NCBI RefSeq assembly: GCF_000407185.1
Contig: NZ_KE136483.1
Location: 868,001 to 932,000 of the forward strand
From: Enterococcus malodoratus ATCC 43197
GTDB lineage: Bacteria; Bacillota; Bacilli; Lactobacillales; Enterococcaceae
Reading direction: 5' to 3'
DNA: 64,000 nucleotides
The translations under genes and the position numbers were made by a program. Each line of letters opens with the position of its first letter. Position 1 is the first letter of the stretch. Of this stretch, positions 8,554 to 17,940 are shown piece by piece. The notes under the pieces were generated by a model, which was not told the origin of the DNA, searched no databases, and was given only the letters and a program-made list of their open reading frames with translations.

Positions 8554-9554
8554 TCATAAGAAAATTGAGTACAATCTCGTTGGCAATCCTGACGATTTCT
8601 TTTTTGGGCATCCTGATGTGTGTCGGCTTACTATTTGGTGAGGATAGTGAAGGAAGCAACAGTTCTGTTACCTCTCCCGGTGGCAGTAGTGTCTCAGAGA
8701 AAGTTTTAAAACATCGGTCACTGGTAGAAAAGTATGCCAAGGAATCGGACATTTCAGATTATGTACCGATTCTTTTGGCGATTATTCAAGTGGAGTCGGG
8801 TGGTACAGCAAATGACGTGATGCAAAGCTCTGAATCAGCTGGCTTACCACCTAATTCTTTAGATACCGAGGCATCCATTAAACAAGGGTGTTTCTATTTT
8901 GCTTCTCTGGTTAAACGAGCCAACGAGTTAGGCTGTGATCAAGACAGTATTATTCAAGCCTATAACTATGGTGGTGGGTATTTGGATCATGTCGCAAAAA
9001 ATGGCAAGAAGCATAGTTTTGCTTTGGCGGAATCCTTTTCAAAAGAAAAATCAGGTGGTCAAAAAGTTGATTACCCCAATCCAATCGCCATTAAAGAGAA
9101 TGGCGGGTGGCGCTACAACTACGGAAATATGTTTTATTGTTTGTTGGTGAAACAATATCTGACCACGATACAGTTTGATGATAAAACAGTCCAAGGGATT
9201 TTTGACGAGGCATTTAAGTATGAAGGAACGGCTTATGTATTTGGTGGATCAAGTCCCGCAACGGGTTTTGATTGCAGTGGCTTAACTCAATGGTGTTATG
9301 CCAAAGTTGGCCTGAAACTTCCACGAGTGGCTCAGGATCAGTATGATGCCATGAGTCATATTGACCTAAAAGATGCCAAGCCAGGAGATTTAATTTTCTT
9401 TCACTCAACTTATGATGCTGGTACTTACGTGACTCATGTGGGCATTTATGCAGGAGAGAATCGGATGTTTCATGCGGGAGATCCAGTGGGCTGGACGAAT
9501 CTTACCGAAACCTATTGGCAGCAGCATCTTATCGGAGCTGGCAGATACAAATAA
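8550..9554 (+). CDS. tcpG: TcpG bifunctional peptidoglycan hydrolase (Tn916 Orf14; lysozyme-like plus NlpC/P60)
   Basis: 334 residues. Residues ~7-28 form a signal anchor (LAILTISFLGILMCVGLLFG). A goose-type lysozyme-like domain follows (~50-170) with catalytic Glu in LAIIQVESGG and the AYNYGGG motif. The C-terminal NlpC/P60 domain (~210-334) has the catalytic Cys in GFDCSGLTQW, His in YVTHVGIYAG and FHAGDP. It opens the cell wall locally for the mating channel. Its ATG overlaps the tcpH stop by four bases and tcpC starts 20 bases downstream. Length and domain order equal Tn916 Orf14. Confidence 0.93.
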   Translation: MIIRKLSTISLAILTISFLGILMCVGLLFGEDSEGSNSSVTSPGGSSVSEKVLKHRSLVEKYAKESDISDYVPILLAIIQVESGGTANDVMQSSESAGLPPNSLDTEASIKQGCFYFASLVKRANELGCDQDSIIQAYNYGGGYLDHVAKNGKKHSFALAESFSKEKSGGQKVDYPNPIAIKENGGWRYNYGNMFYCLLVKQYLTTIQFDDKTVQGIFDEAFKYEGTAYVFGGSSPATGFDCSGLTQWCYAKVGLKLPRVAQDQYDAMSHIDLKDAKPGDLIFFHSTYDAGTYVTHVGIYAGENRMFHAGDPVGWTNLTETYWQQHLIGAGRYK

Positions 9555-9573
9555 GAGAAAAGAGGAACGAAAA

Positions 9574-10485
9574 ATGAAGATAAAAATTGAACGGAATAAA
9601 AAAGAGAAGATTTCCAAAAAGAAAAAAGAACGGACGGTTTCAGTGGGCAAGCATCGAAAAATGGTGCTTGCCCTTTGGCTTTTACTATTTTGTAGTCTCA
9701 CTTTTGGGATATACAAAAATTTCACGGCGATTGATCAGCACACGACTCATGAGAAAGTAGTCGTGAAGGAGAAGATATTGAATACCTCTGGAGTAGAGAA
9801 TTTCACGATGGATTTTGTGAAAGAGTATTTTTCATGGAAAAACGACAAAGAAGCCATTGAAAAGAGAATGACTAATCTTGGACAGTATCTTACCGAAGGA
9901 GGATTATCTTTAAGCCAAGATATGGTTCGAGCGGATATTCCCACTAGTTCCGAAGTCGAGTTCGTGAAAATTTTGGACGTGAAAAAGCAATTAAAAGAAT
10001 TTGTCGTTTCTTTCTTAGTAGATCAAAAGATTACAGAAGGAAAAAAATCACAACAAGTTTCTTCTGCATATCGAGTGAGTATTTTTGAAGATAAAAAAGG
10101 AAACCATATTATGATAAGCTTACCGACTATGATTGCAAAGCCAGGAAAAGCGAATTATAAAGCAAAACAACTAGAGACTGATTCAGAGATTAATGCCAAG
10201 ACATCGGAGGAAATCACTGAGTTTCTAGAGACCTTTTTCAAGCTTTATCCAACTGCTTCAGAAAAAGAGCTGGAGTATTATGTTGAAAATGACACAATAC
10301 GACCAATCAATACGAACTTAAAATTTGTGGAATTAGTGAATCCAGTTTATACACAAAATGAAAAAAATGTACAAGTGAAAGTTGATGTAAAATATCTTGA
10401 TAATCTATCAAAAACAATGAATTACTTTCAGTATGAATTGAGATTACAAAAGGATGGAAACTGGAGAATTATCAAGGCTGAGTAA
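9574..10485 (+). CDS. tcpC: TcpC-family conjugation channel scaffold (Tn916 Orf13)
   Basis: 303 residues from ATG 9574 (AGAGGAAC ribosome site at 9560-9567). The longer open frame overlapping tcpG is not used because it lacks a ribosome site. A basic N-terminus (KIKIERNKKEKISKKKKER) precedes one membrane segment at ~30-47 (MVLALWLLLFCSLTFGIY), then two extracytoplasmic NTF2/VirB8-like domains (about 70-180 and 200-303). TcpC is the bitopic scaffold that recruits the other transfer proteins. It is the last gene of the conjugation module; cargo begins after it. Confidence 0.9.
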   Translation: MKIKIERNKKEKISKKKKERTVSVGKHRKMVLALWLLLFCSLTFGIYKNFTAIDQHTTHEKVVVKEKILNTSGVENFTMDFVKEYFSWKNDKEAIEKRMTNLGQYLTEGGLSLSQDMVRADIPTSSEVEFVKILDVKKQLKEFVVSFLVDQKITEGKKSQQVSSAYRVSIFEDKKGNHIMISLPTMIAKPGKANYKAKQLETDSEINAKTSEEITEFLETFFKLYPTASEKELEYYVENDTIRPINTNLKFVELVNPVYTQNEKNVQVKVDVKYLDNLSKTMNYFQYELRLQKDGNWRIIKAE

Positions 10486-10530
10486 AATAACTTAAATTAA
10501 TAAGTTGAATGTTTTTTTTGCATCATTTTT

Positions 10531-10620
10531 AGATATTTGGATTGATTTAATGGGGTTTTTGGAAAGAGAATGCAGGTGGGGGTGATACGGGGTTATGGTT
10601 AATCCTCACTTATTAGTAAT
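10531..10620 (+). repeat. Diverged ~90-base repeat, copy A
   Basis: Colinear with 12674-12761: AGATATT, then TTTAAT, GGTTTTTGGA, GA-A-GCA, GTTAAT, and a TCC-CA-T-ATT-AG-AAT tail recur in the same order at similar spacing. Both copies can pair a G-run with a C-run near the 3' end. The pair flanks the aldehyde dehydrogenase gene. Function unknown. Confidence 0.5.
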
Positions 10621-10647
10621 TTTATATGGTAATTATTCTTGGTAAAA

Positions 10648-10685
10648 AAGACTGTACACAAGGCACGTTAACTTTGTGTGCAGTC
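10648..10685 (-). terminator. Strong hairpin, best terminator reading leftward
   Basis: AGACTGTACACAA pairs with TTGTGTGCAGTCT (one G-U). On the minus strand it is followed by TTTTTT (plus-strand 10643-10648), so it would stop leftward transcription from the cargo. On the plus strand there is no T-run, so rightward termination would be weak. Confidence 0.65.
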
Positions 10686-11001
10686 TCCAAAAATTCACTT
10701 TTTAGAAATTAGATTTAAATGAATAATTCCACTTCGAATTTTCTCAAGGTTTCTTTACAGTGTTAATTGATGGATACTTTAAAATCTTTTTACTTGACTT
10801 GGAGTGGGCTTAAAGGAATATGTTAGTTTTGTAACCTAGTGAAAGTATTTTATGTTAGTGATCAAAAAATTAGTGAAAGATGAAGAATAAGGAGATGAAG
10901 GTAATAGTTTATCAGTTAGTAATAGAGGATCTTAATTTTTAAAACGAGATATTTATTCGCTAGGACATGTTAACAAATTTGATTAGGAAAGAGGAATAAT
11001 A

Positions 11002-12417
11002 ATGCCAAGACAAACAATCAATCCCTATACCAATGAAGTTTTAAAAACATTTGCGGATGCGACTGATGAAGAAATTGAACAGACATTAGCAACAGCTGAC
11101 AAGTTGTACCGTGAAATGAAGCATGAAGACATTAACGAACGCGCGATTGTTTTGCATAAAGTAGCTGATTACATGCGCAATCACAAAACAGAGTTAGCCG
11201 AAGTGATGACTTTAGAAATGGGTAAATTAATTTCGGAGTCTGAGGGTGAAGTTGAATTGTGTGCGATGATTGCAGATTACTTTGCTGATCATGCTGCTGA
11301 GATGTTAGCGCCAACTTTATTGCACACCAGAGCAAGTGGTGAAGCAAAAGTTTATAAGCATTCTACCGGTGTCATATTAGCTGTTGAACCATGGAATTTT
11401 CCTTACTACCAGATTATGCGCGTTTTTGCACCGAACTATATGGTTGGCAATCCTATGATTCTTCGCGATGCCGCTAATATTCCTTGGTCTGCACAGACAT
11501 TTGCAGAGATGGTGATTAAAGCAGGTGCTCCGACCGGTTCTATCACCAATTTATTTATGAGCTATGACCAAGTGGAGGAAATTATTGCTGATCTCCGTAT
11601 TCAAGGCGTTGCTTTAACGGGGTCTGAAAGAGGCGGTGCTTCTGTTGCAATGGCTGCTGGCAAAAATTTAAAGAAAAACACGATGGAACTTGGTGGCCAA
11701 GATGCTTTTATTGTTTTAGCAGATGCTAATATGAATGATGTTTGTGATATTGCTTGGCGTGCACGTTTATATAATGCCGGTCAGGTTTGCACCTCATCCA
11801 AACGGTTCATTGTGCTGGATAATGTATACGATGAGTTTCTAGAAAAGTTAATCGCAAATTTCGCTTCCGTTAAACCCGGCGATCCAATGGATAGAGCAAC
11901 AACACTGGCACCAATGAACACGAAACGGGCTAAAGAAAAATTACAACAGCAAGTTGATGAAGCAATTGCTGCTGGGGCAACTGTTGCTTATGGCAATCAA
12001 CCAATTGATTTATCAGGTCAATTCTTTATGCCTACTATTTTGACAGATATTACCCCCGATAATCCGGCTGCACATACCGAAATGTTTGGTCCAGTGGCAC
12101 AAGTTTATCGCGTTCACAGTGAAGAAGAAGCCATTAAAGTGGCTAATGACTCACAATATGGATTAGGTGGAATTGTCTTTAGTGGTGATCCCTTACATGG
12201 GGAAGAAGTCGCTGCGCAAATCGAAACTGGAATGGTCTTTGTTAATAACTTTATGACATCATTACCAGAATTGCCCTTTGGTGGTGTTAAAAACTCTGGC
12301 TATGGTCGAGAAATGAGTGAACTAGGTTTGATGGCGTTTGTCAATGAACAGCTTATTGTTACAGCAAGCCATCCGGATTTGAACAATGTTGCTGGTGGGT
12401 TAGTTAAAGTGGATTAA
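11002..12417 (+). CDS. NAD(P)-dependent aldehyde dehydrogenase, succinate-semialdehyde dehydrogenase-like
   Basis: 471 residues, full length for the ALDH superfamily. Landmarks: VEPWNFPYYQ (cofactor/substrate loop, ~residue 128), GSERGGASV (NAD loop, ~213), catalytic Glu in MELGGQDAF (~235), catalytic Cys in NAGQVCTSSKRF (~269), EMFGPVAQVY, and PFGGVKNSGYGRE. It oxidises an aldehyde to the acid; lactic acid bacteria proteins of this type are usually named succinate-semialdehyde dehydrogenase, but the substrate cannot be read from sequence. It is a single-gene unit with its own terminator downstream, set between the conjugation module and the lac region. The aldehyde theme recurs at 24-31 kb. 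Confidence 0.85.
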   Translation: MPRQTINPYTNEVLKTFADATDEEIEQTLATADKLYREMKHEDINERAIVLHKVADYMRNHKTELAEVMTLEMGKLISESEGEVELCAMIADYFADHAAEMLAPTLLHTRASGEAKVYKHSTGVILAVEPWNFPYYQIMRVFAPNYMVGNPMILRDAANIPWSAQTFAEMVIKAGAPTGSITNLFMSYDQVEEIIADLRIQGVALTGSERGGASVAMAAGKNLKKNTMELGGQDAFIVLADANMNDVCDIAWRARLYNAGQVCTSSKRFIVLDNVYDEFLEKLIANFASVKPGDPMDRATTLAPMNTKRAKEKLQQQVDEAIAAGATVAYGNQPIDLSGQFFMPTILTDITPDNPAAHTEMFGPVAQVYRVHSEEEAIKVANDSQYGLGGIVFSGDPLHGEEVAAQIETGMVFVNNFMTSLPELPFGGVKNSGYGREMSELGLMAFVNEQLIVTASHPDLNNVAGGLVKVD

Positions 12418-12507
12418 ATTTCATAGAATTTAAATATGCCAACTATTACTATGAAGGGTATATTGAATTCAAAACAGAAGATTTGAAAAAAATACCTCTA
12501 AAAGTTT

Positions 12508-12548
12508 CCCGTTGTAGGCAGCGTACTCGGCTTATAACGGGATTTTTT
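12508..12548 (+). terminator. Terminator of the aldehyde dehydrogenase
   Basis: CCCGTT (12508-12513) pairs with AACGGG (12536-12541) around a 22-base loop that can add TA pairs. It is followed by ATTTTTT. Confidence 0.65.
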
Positions 12549-12616
12549 ACTTTGGTAAGACTTATAATTTCATATGAAATCTAAAATCACTATATAGAGG
12601 ATAAGGTATTGGTATC

Positions 12617-12640
12617 ATATTTCCTACAAATAGGAAATAT
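12617..12640. repeat. Perfect 10-base inverted repeat
   Basis: ATATTTCCTA and TAGGAAATAT separated by CAAA. There is no T-run after it, so it may be an operator or mRNA hairpin rather than a terminator. Confidence 0.5.
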
Positions 12641-12673
12641 TTATGATGCGTTTTTAACACTGATTATTATTTC

Positions 12674-12761
12674 AGATATTGATAATTATTTAATAAGGTT
12701 TTTGGAGATGAAACGCAAGGGGACATGAGTGGCACAGTTAATATCCCCATTCATTGAGAAT
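12674..12761 (+). repeat. Diverged ~90-base repeat, copy B
   Basis: Partner of 10531-10620, in the same orientation, on the other side of the aldehyde dehydrogenase gene. Shared blocks are AGATATT, TTTAAT, GGTTTTTGGA, GTTAAT and a CC-CATTCATTGAG-like tail. Confidence 0.5.
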
Positions 12762-13770
12762 AACAACGCTTGATACTATAGATCAAAAATAGATAAAATA
12801 TCCTTTTAAGTAGTCTACATTGATACTTGAAACGATATTTTTTTACTATTTTATTGATGATGTCATCTATTAAGTTCAAAGGAACAATCTTGAGATGAGT
12901 TGGTAACAAGGAGTGTAAAACAGGAATAGCTAAGGTTTGTTTTTGCGTATGACGGAATATATGGGTCGTAATATGTTTATTAAAACTAAGTTTATTATCA
13001 ATATCAATTCCTGCTCGTTTTGGATTACCTTTTCGATTTAATTTTCCATTTTCAGGTGAGTTGAGGAAATTGTTAAGGACACTATAATGAAGAGGTGTTT
13101 CATTATAGTCGGGTTTATGACGACTTTTGGAAGTAAAAATCCATCCATTATCTTTATAATCAGGATTGAATCTTATATGTTGGTGATTTAACTCAATTTC
13201 CTCTTTAAGAATTTCTATAGCCCTTTTAGATAATTGGACATTTCGGTAACTTTGTAAGTTTTTTACATTACCTTCATAGCTATTTTCTGCAGCTCCTCCG
13301 TGAGTGGACTGACTAATAATGATATTTTGCTTTTCAAAATATTGATAGGCACCAATATTTTGGAGTTTTCGACTCTGTAAGTCAACAGGGCCATTAGTTA
13401 GAATACCTATTGGGATGTGGTTTTTATGTAGAGCCAGCAGTAGTTGATGTATCTCAGGAATCATCGTAATCTGATCGAGTTCATATTCATAGTCAGCTTG
13501 GAAGTCTAGAGCTTCTGTCCTAGAAATACTATCGATGCCAAATTCTTCCATAGTCTTCTGACAGCGAAAAATTCTAAGCTGCTCAATACTGATGAGTTTT
13601 TTCGTGTATTTAGGAAAAGCAACATCAGACCAATATCTGAAACGTTTGCAAATGTTATCTATTTGTTGGATATCAATCGTTGGAAAACATTTCTCAACGC
13701 TACGTTTAAAGGGGAGTTGATGGTCATAAAGAGTGTCATCAAGGTCAAAAACAATATTTTTATAAGTCAT
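12751..13770 (-). pseudogene. Chimera: N-terminal HAD hydrolase fused in frame to a C-terminal tyrosine-recombinase fragment
   Basis: 339 residues in one frame. Residues 1 to ~155 are a HAD phosphatase: FDLDDTLYDH (motif I, residues 8-17) and GILTNGP (motif II, ~121), but motifs III/IV are missing. From about residue 160 the sequence switches to a phage/ICE-type integrase (VQLSKRAIEILKEEIELN and KHITTHIFRHT, the H-x-x-R box). After the HT the catalytic His and Tyr region is lost and the remaining ~65 residues look shifted or degraded. Neither half can be active as its family is known. The junction is near base 13290. It sits 4 bases downstream of lacR, so it may be transcribed with it. Most likely a deletion scar where a mobile element recombined into a phosphatase gene beside the lac operon. 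Confidence 0.8.
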
Positions 13771-13774
13771 AATT

Positions 13775-14542
13775 CTAGTCCGCTTTTAAAATAGTAGTGT
13801 ACTGGCTAAATTCCTCTAAGTGTTGAGGGCTAATCTGGTTATCTGTAATGATGGTATCGAGTTGATCTAGATTATAGAAGTTAAAGAAATCGTATCGATC
13901 GAATTTAGTACTGTCTACTAATAAGAATTTTTCTACAGCATTGTTTAGGGCAAGTTGTTGAATCACACCTTCCTTGTCACTATATGTAGCAATAGAATTA
14001 TGGGTAACAGCATTTGCACTAACAAAAGCTTTGGCAAATCTCATTGCTTTTAAATTTGTCGAAGCCATTGAACCTACAAAAGCTCCAGTTATTTCTCTAT
14101 ATTCACCGCCAAGAAGCAATAAATCAATGGTTTCGCTATCATTTAGAAACAAGAACACAGGGAGACTATTTGTAATGACACGAATTTTATAACCTTTACG
14201 ACCTTTCAATTCTAATGCCAGTTGTTCAAGTGTAGTTCCGGGTCCAATAAAAATAGTATCGCCATCTTTGATTAAAGAGCAGGCTTTTTTAGCAATGTCA
14301 ATTTTTTCTTTTGTATTTAGACTTTTCTTCTCGATATGTGTCTTTTCAAGTGGCTTTTTAGAGGAAAGCAATTGTGCACCACCATGAGTACGTGTTAAAA
14401 GTCCATCAGCTTCTAGAGCATCAAGGTCTCTACGGGCTGTCATATCGGAAATATCTAGTTCATCTATTATTTCTTTTATGGTTATGGTCCCATCAATCTT
14501 TAACATATCTAAAATTTTTTCTAATCGTCGTTTTTTGTTCAT
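13775..14542 (-). CDS. lacR: Lactose operon repressor LacR (DeoR family)
   Basis: 255 residues, equal to lactococcal/streptococcal LacR. An N-terminal winged helix-turn-helix (residues ~5-60: RLEKILDMLKIDG, TITIKEIIDELDISDMTARRDLDALEADGLL with the DeoR signature) is followed by a sugar-phosphate-binding domain (IGPGTTLEQLALELKGRK; DKEGVIQQLAL). LacR represses lac transcription and is released by tagatose-6-phosphate. Start ATG 14542 has AGAAGAG upstream. It is divergent from lacA across a 488-base AT-rich region containing the operators. Confidence 0.93.
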   Translation of the reverse strand: MNKKRRLEKILDMLKIDGTITIKEIIDELDISDMTARRDLDALEADGLLTRTHGGAQLLSSKKPLEKTHIEKKSLNTKEKIDIAKKACSLIKDGDTIFIGPGTTLEQLALELKGRKGYKIRVITNSLPVFLFLNDSETIDLLLLGGEYREITGAFVGSMASTNLKAMRFAKAFVSANAVTHNSIATYSDKEGVIQQLALNNAVEKFLLVDSTKFDRYDFFNFYNLDQLDTIITDNQISPQHLEEFSQYTTILKAD

Positions 14543-14903
14543 ATGAAAACTCTTCTTTCATAAAGTAATTTTTTTCCAAAGATAATTCTCTTTTAATTGT
14601 ATCATAAAAGACAATATTTTCAAGGTAAAACAAACAATTTCAAACAAAAACAAATGTTAGATGATGAAATAAGAACAGAGGATTGACGTATATTAGCTTA
14701 GGTCAGATTTTGTATAAGACGAAAATAAAGTAGGACCTCTTAATCAGTAAGTTATAGAAAGTAAAAGACTTTTGTAATACTTGAATAGATATTTCACGTC
14801 CATTTTGTGATGGATTAAATGAACAAAAATGAACAATAATTTAACGGTGTTATCTATTGTTTAAAAAAACAAATAAAAAAAACAAAAAATAAACAAAAAA
14901 GCG

Positions 14904-14939
14904 TTGCTTTTTGTTTGAATGTTTGATATTATATAAACA
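14904..14939 (+). promoter_or_regulatory. lacA promoter with overlapping LacR operator
   Basis: -35 TTGCTT (14904-14909), 17-base spacer, -10 TATTAT (14927-14932). TGTTTGATATTATATAAACA (14920-14939) is a dyad over the -10, fitting LacR operators in Lactococcus. This layout is as expected for repression by occlusion. Confidence 0.75.
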
Positions 14940-14948
14940 AAGAAATGA

Positions 14949-14982
14949 TGAAAACGTTATTTCGAACATTTTGCAAAATGTT
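14949..14982 (+). promoter_or_regulatory. cre-like site and perfect palindrome in the lacA leader
   Basis: TGAAAACGTTATTT (14949-14962) matches the catabolite-responsive element except at its last bases and lies just downstream of the predicted start of transcription, where CcpA blocks elongation. It is followed by the perfect palindrome AACATTTTGCAAAATGTT (14965-14982). Confidence 0.6.
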
Positions 14983-15030
14983 TTCTACTTCTACGTAGCA
15001 TTTCTTTCTAAAATTTAGGAGGTAGTCAAA

Positions 15031-15456
15031 ATGGCTATTGTTGTTGGTGCAGATCTCAAAGGTACGAGATTAAAAGATGTTGTGAAAAATTTTCTTGTAG
15101 AAGAAGGTTTTGAGGTAATTGATGTGACTAAGGACGGACAAGATTTTGTTGATGTTACCTTGGCAGTTGCCTCTGAAGTAAATAAAGATGAGCAAAACTT
15201 AGGTATTGTAATTGATGCTTATGGAGCTGGTCCATTCATGGTAGCAACTAAAATTAAAGGTATGGTTGCAGCAGAAGTTTCAGATGAACGCTCAGCTTAT
15301 ATGACACGTGGACATAACAATTCACGAATGATTACGGTTGGCGCTGAAATCGTCGGTGATGAGCTTGCTAAAAACATCGCTAAAGGTTTTGTCAGTGGTA
15401 AATATGATGGCGGACGTCATCAAATCCGAGTAGATATGCTTAACAAGATGTGTTAA
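15031..15456 (+). CDS. lacA: Galactose-6-phosphate isomerase subunit LacA
   Basis: 141 residues, standard length. RpiB/LacAB fold starting [22 protein letters not shown], with [13 protein letters not shown] and the [13 protein letters not shown] segment. LacA and LacB together form the enzyme converting galactose-6-phosphate to tagatose-6-phosphate; each subunit is inactive alone. AGGAGG at 15018-15023 sets the start. First gene of an eight-gene operon, 15 bases before lacB. Confidence 0.95.
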   Translation: MAIVVGADLKGTRLKDVVKNFLVEEGFEVIDVTKDGQDFVDVTLAVASEVNKDEQNLGIVIDAYGAGPFMVATKIKGMVAAEVSDERSAYMTRGHNNSRMITVGAEIVGDELAKNIAKGFVSGKYDGGRHQIRVDMLNKMC

Positions 15457-15471
15457 GAAAGGAGTTAAGGA

Positions 15472-15987
15472 ATGAGAATCGCAATTGGATGTGACCACAT
15501 TGTCACAGATGAAAAAATGGCAGTATCAGAATTCTTGAAATCAAAAGGACATGAGGTCCTTGATTTCGGGACATATGACCACGTACGTACTCACTACCCT
15601 ATCTATGGTAAAAAAGTCGGTGAAGCAGTAGTAAGTGGTCAAGCAGACTTGGGAGTATGTATCTGTGGTACAGGTGTCGGCATTAACAATGCAGTCAATA
15701 AAGTTCCAGGTGTTCGCTCAGCGTTGGTTCGTGATATGACATCAGCTATGTATGCAAAAGAAGAGTTAAATGCGAATGTTATCGGTTTCGGTGGAATGAT
15801 TACTGGTGGTCTTCTTATGAATGACATCATTGAAGCTTTCATTGAAGCTGAGTACAAACCAACAGAAGAAAATAAAAAATTGATTGCAAAAATCGAACAC
15901 GTTGAAACACATAATGCACATCAAGCAGATGAAGATTTCTTTACAGAATTCCTTGAAAAATGGGACCGTGGTGACTACCACGATTAA
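15472..15987 (+). CDS. lacB: Galactose-6-phosphate isomerase subunit LacB
   Basis: 171 residues, standard length. Starts [29 protein letters not shown], with the active-site [15 protein letters not shown] loop typical of RpiB/LacB enzymes and [10 protein letters not shown]. Heteromeric partner of LacA in the first cytoplasmic step after lactose-6-phosphate hydrolysis. AGAAAGGAG ribosome site at 15456-15464. Ten bases before lacC. Confidence 0.95.
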   Translation: MRIAIGCDHIVTDEKMAVSEFLKSKGHEVLDFGTYDHVRTHYPIYGKKVGEAVVSGQADLGVCICGTGVGINNAVNKVPGVRSALVRDMTSAMYAKEELNANVIGFGGMITGGLLMNDIIEAFIEAEYKPTEENKKLIAKIEHVETHNAHQADEDFFTEFLEKWDRGDYHD

Positions 15988-15997
15988 GGTATAACAA

Positions 15998-16930
15998 ATG
16001 ATTCTGACAGTCACACTAAATCCTTCAGTAGACATCTCTTATCCTCCAGAAACATTGAAAATTGATACAGTGAATAGGGTGAAAGATGTTAGTAAGACAG
16101 CTGGTGGAAAAGGCTTAAATGTTACTAGAGTCTTGTATGAATCTGGTGATAAAGTTACTGCTACAGGTTTCTTAGGTGGTAAAATTGGTGAATTTATTGA
16201 AAGCGAATTAGAACAATCTCCTGTTAGTCCAGCTTTTTATAAAATCTCAGTAAACACTAGAAACTGTATTGCTATCTTACACGAGGGTAACCAAACAGAA
16301 ATTTTGGAACAAGGACCAACAATTTCTCATGAAGAAGCAGAAGGCTTTCTTGACCACTATAGCAATCTTATTAAACAATCAGAAGTTGTGACAATTTCAG
16401 GAAGTTTACCTTCAGGACTTCCCAACGATTATTATGAAAAACTTATCCAACTTGCTTCGGATGAAGGAGTAGCAGTCGTTTTGGATTGTTCAGGTGCACC
16501 TCTTGAAACAGTTCTAAAATCGTCGGCTAAACCTACTGCCATCAAACCTAATAATGAGGAACTTTCACAGTTGCTTGGAAAAGAAGTAACAAAAGATATT
16601 GAAGAACTCAAAGACGTTCTTAAAGAGTCACTTTTTAGTGGTATCGAATGGATAGTGGTCTCATTAGGTCGAAACGGTGCCTTTGCAAAACATGGTGATG
16701 TTTTCTATAAGGTAGATATTCCTGATATCCCAGTTGTTAATCCAGTCGGATCAGGGGACTCAACGGTAGCTGGTATTGCATCAGCTTTAAATAGTAAAAA
16801 AAGTGACGCTGACTTATTAAAACATGCGATGACATTGGGTATGTTAAATGCTCAAGAAACAATGACAGGGCATGTGAATATGACTAATTACGAAACACTA
16901 AACTCACAAATTGGAGTAAAAGAGGTATAA
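15998..16930 (+). CDS. lacC: Tagatose-6-phosphate kinase LacC
   Basis: 310 residues, PfkB family. Begins [23 protein letters not shown], with [13 protein letters not shown] (substrate-binding signature 1), [12 protein letters not shown], and the anion-hole/catalytic box [14 protein letters not shown] (Asp near residue 254; GSGDS in place of the commoner GAGDS, as seen in LacC proteins). It phosphorylates tagatose-6-phosphate to tagatose-1,6-bisphosphate. Two bases separate it from lacD, implying coupled translation. Confidence 0.95.
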   Translation: MILTVTLNPSVDISYPPETLKIDTVNRVKDVSKTAGGKGLNVTRVLYESGDKVTATGFLGGKIGEFIESELEQSPVSPAFYKISVNTRNCIAILHEGNQTEILEQGPTISHEEAEGFLDHYSNLIKQSEVVTISGSLPSGLPNDYYEKLIQLASDEGVAVVLDCSGAPLETVLKSSAKPTAIKPNNEELSQLLGKEVTKDIEELKDVLKESLFSGIEWIVVSLGRNGAFAKHGDVFYKVDIPDIPVVNPVGSGDSTVAGIASALNSKKSDADLLKHAMTLGMLNAQETMTGHVNMTNYETLNSQIGVKEV

Positions 16931-16932
16931 AA

Positions 16933-17913
16933 ATGGTACTTACAGAACAGAAACGCAAATCTTTGGAAAAAATTTCAGATAAAAACGGTGTTATCTCAGC
17001 TTTGGCATTTGACCAACGTGGTGCTTTGAAACGTTTGATGGCACAGTATCAAGATACAGAACCAACTGTAGCTCAAATGGAAGAACTAAAGGTTTTGGTT
17101 GCTGATGAACTTACAAAATACGCTTCTTCAATGTTGCTTGACCCTGAATATGGACTTCCAGCAACAAAAGCATTGGATAAAGAAGCAGGTCTTCTTCTTG
17201 CCTATGAAAAAACAGGTTATGATACATCAAGTACAAAACGTTTGCCTGACTGCTTGGATGTTTGGTCTGCAAAACGTATCAAAGAGCAAGGCGCTGATGC
17301 CGTTAAGTTCTTACTTTACTATGATGTAGACAGCTCAGATGAACTTAACCAACAAAAACAAGCTTATATTGAACGTGTTGGTTCTGAATGTGTCGCTGAA
17401 GATATTCCTTTCTTCTTGGAAATCCTTGCTTATGATGAAGAAATCTCAGATGCAGGTTCTGTTGAATATGCAAAAGTGAAACCTCGCAAAGTCATTGAAG
17501 CGATGAAAGTTTTCTCTGATCCACGCTTTAACATTGATGTTCTTAAAGTAGAAGTACCAGTTAACGTTAAATATGTCGAAGGTTTTGCTGATGGTGAAGT
17601 GGTTTACAGTAAAGCTGAAGCTGCTGACTTCTTTAAAGCACAAGAAGAAGCGACTAACCTTCCATACATCTACCTAAGTGCAGGTGTATCTGCTAAATTG
17701 TTCCAAGAAACATTGCAATTTGCTCACGACTCAGGTGCCAAGTTTAATGGTGTGCTTTGTGGACGTGCTACTTGGGCAGGATCTGTAGAACCTTACATCA
17801 AAGAAGGTGAAAAAGCAGCACGTGAATGGTTGCGTACTACTGGATTCGAAAATATTGATGAACTTAACAAAGTTCTTGTTAAAACAGCTAGTCCATGGAC
17901 TGATAAAGTATAG
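16933..17913 (+). CDS. lacD: Tagatose-1,6-bisphosphate aldolase LacD (class I)
   Basis: 326 residues, standard length. LacD-type class I aldolase: [30 protein letters not shown]-type KFLLYYDVD, and the Schiff-base region [12 protein letters not shown] with lysine near residue 205. It splits tagatose-1,6-bisphosphate into dihydroxyacetone phosphate and glyceraldehyde-3-phosphate. Related aldolases in streptococci have moonlighting regulatory roles, but nothing here shows that. Its stop is 27 bases before lacF. Confidence 0.95.
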   Translation: MVLTEQKRKSLEKISDKNGVISALAFDQRGALKRLMAQYQDTEPTVAQMEELKVLVADELTKYASSMLLDPEYGLPATKALDKEAGLLLAYEKTGYDTSSTKRLPDCLDVWSAKRIKEQGADAVKFLLYYDVDSSDELNQQKQAYIERVGSECVAEDIPFFLEILAYDEEISDAGSVEYAKVKPRKVIEAMKVFSDPRFNIDVLKVEVPVNVKYVEGFADGEVVYSKAEAADFFKAQEEATNLPYIYLSAGVSAKLFQETLQFAHDSGAKFNGVLCGRATWAGSVEPYIKEGEKAAREWLRTTGFENIDELNKVLVKTASPWTDKV

Positions 17914-17940
17914 TAAAAACATAAAACGGAGGATATTGTT

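Larger units (their letters stand above)
10486..11001. other. Non-coding region between tcpC and the aldehyde dehydrogenase
   Basis: 516 bases without a convincing gene. It contains a diverged repeat block (10531-10620, partner at 12674-12761) and a strong hairpin at 10648-10685. In Tn916 this position holds the tet(M) leader and gene. No tet(M) reading frame is present. A GGAGATGAAGG-like stretch at 10890-10901 has no usable frame after it. The ribosome site of the next gene is GAAAGAGG at 10987-10994. Confidence 0.6.
12418..12750. other. Non-coding region after the aldehyde dehydrogenase
   Basis: 333 bases. Holds the gene's terminator (12508-12548), a second perfect inverted repeat (12617-12640) and repeat copy B (12674-12761). 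No reading frame with a ribosome site is seen. Confidence 0.6.
14543..15030. promoter_or_regulatory. lacR-lacA divergent control region
   Basis: 488 bases, very AT-rich, with many AAACAAA/TGTTT boxes of the LacR type (14630-14655, 14862-14900, 14913-14940). It separates lacR from the lac operon. Specific promoter, operator, cre-like and palindromic elements lie at 14904-14982. Confidence 0.75.

Noticed and set aside
10486-11001. Looked for tet(M) or its leader, as in Tn916
   Set aside because: No tet(M) reading frame or ribosome-protection GTPase motif is present; only hairpins and a diverged repeat.
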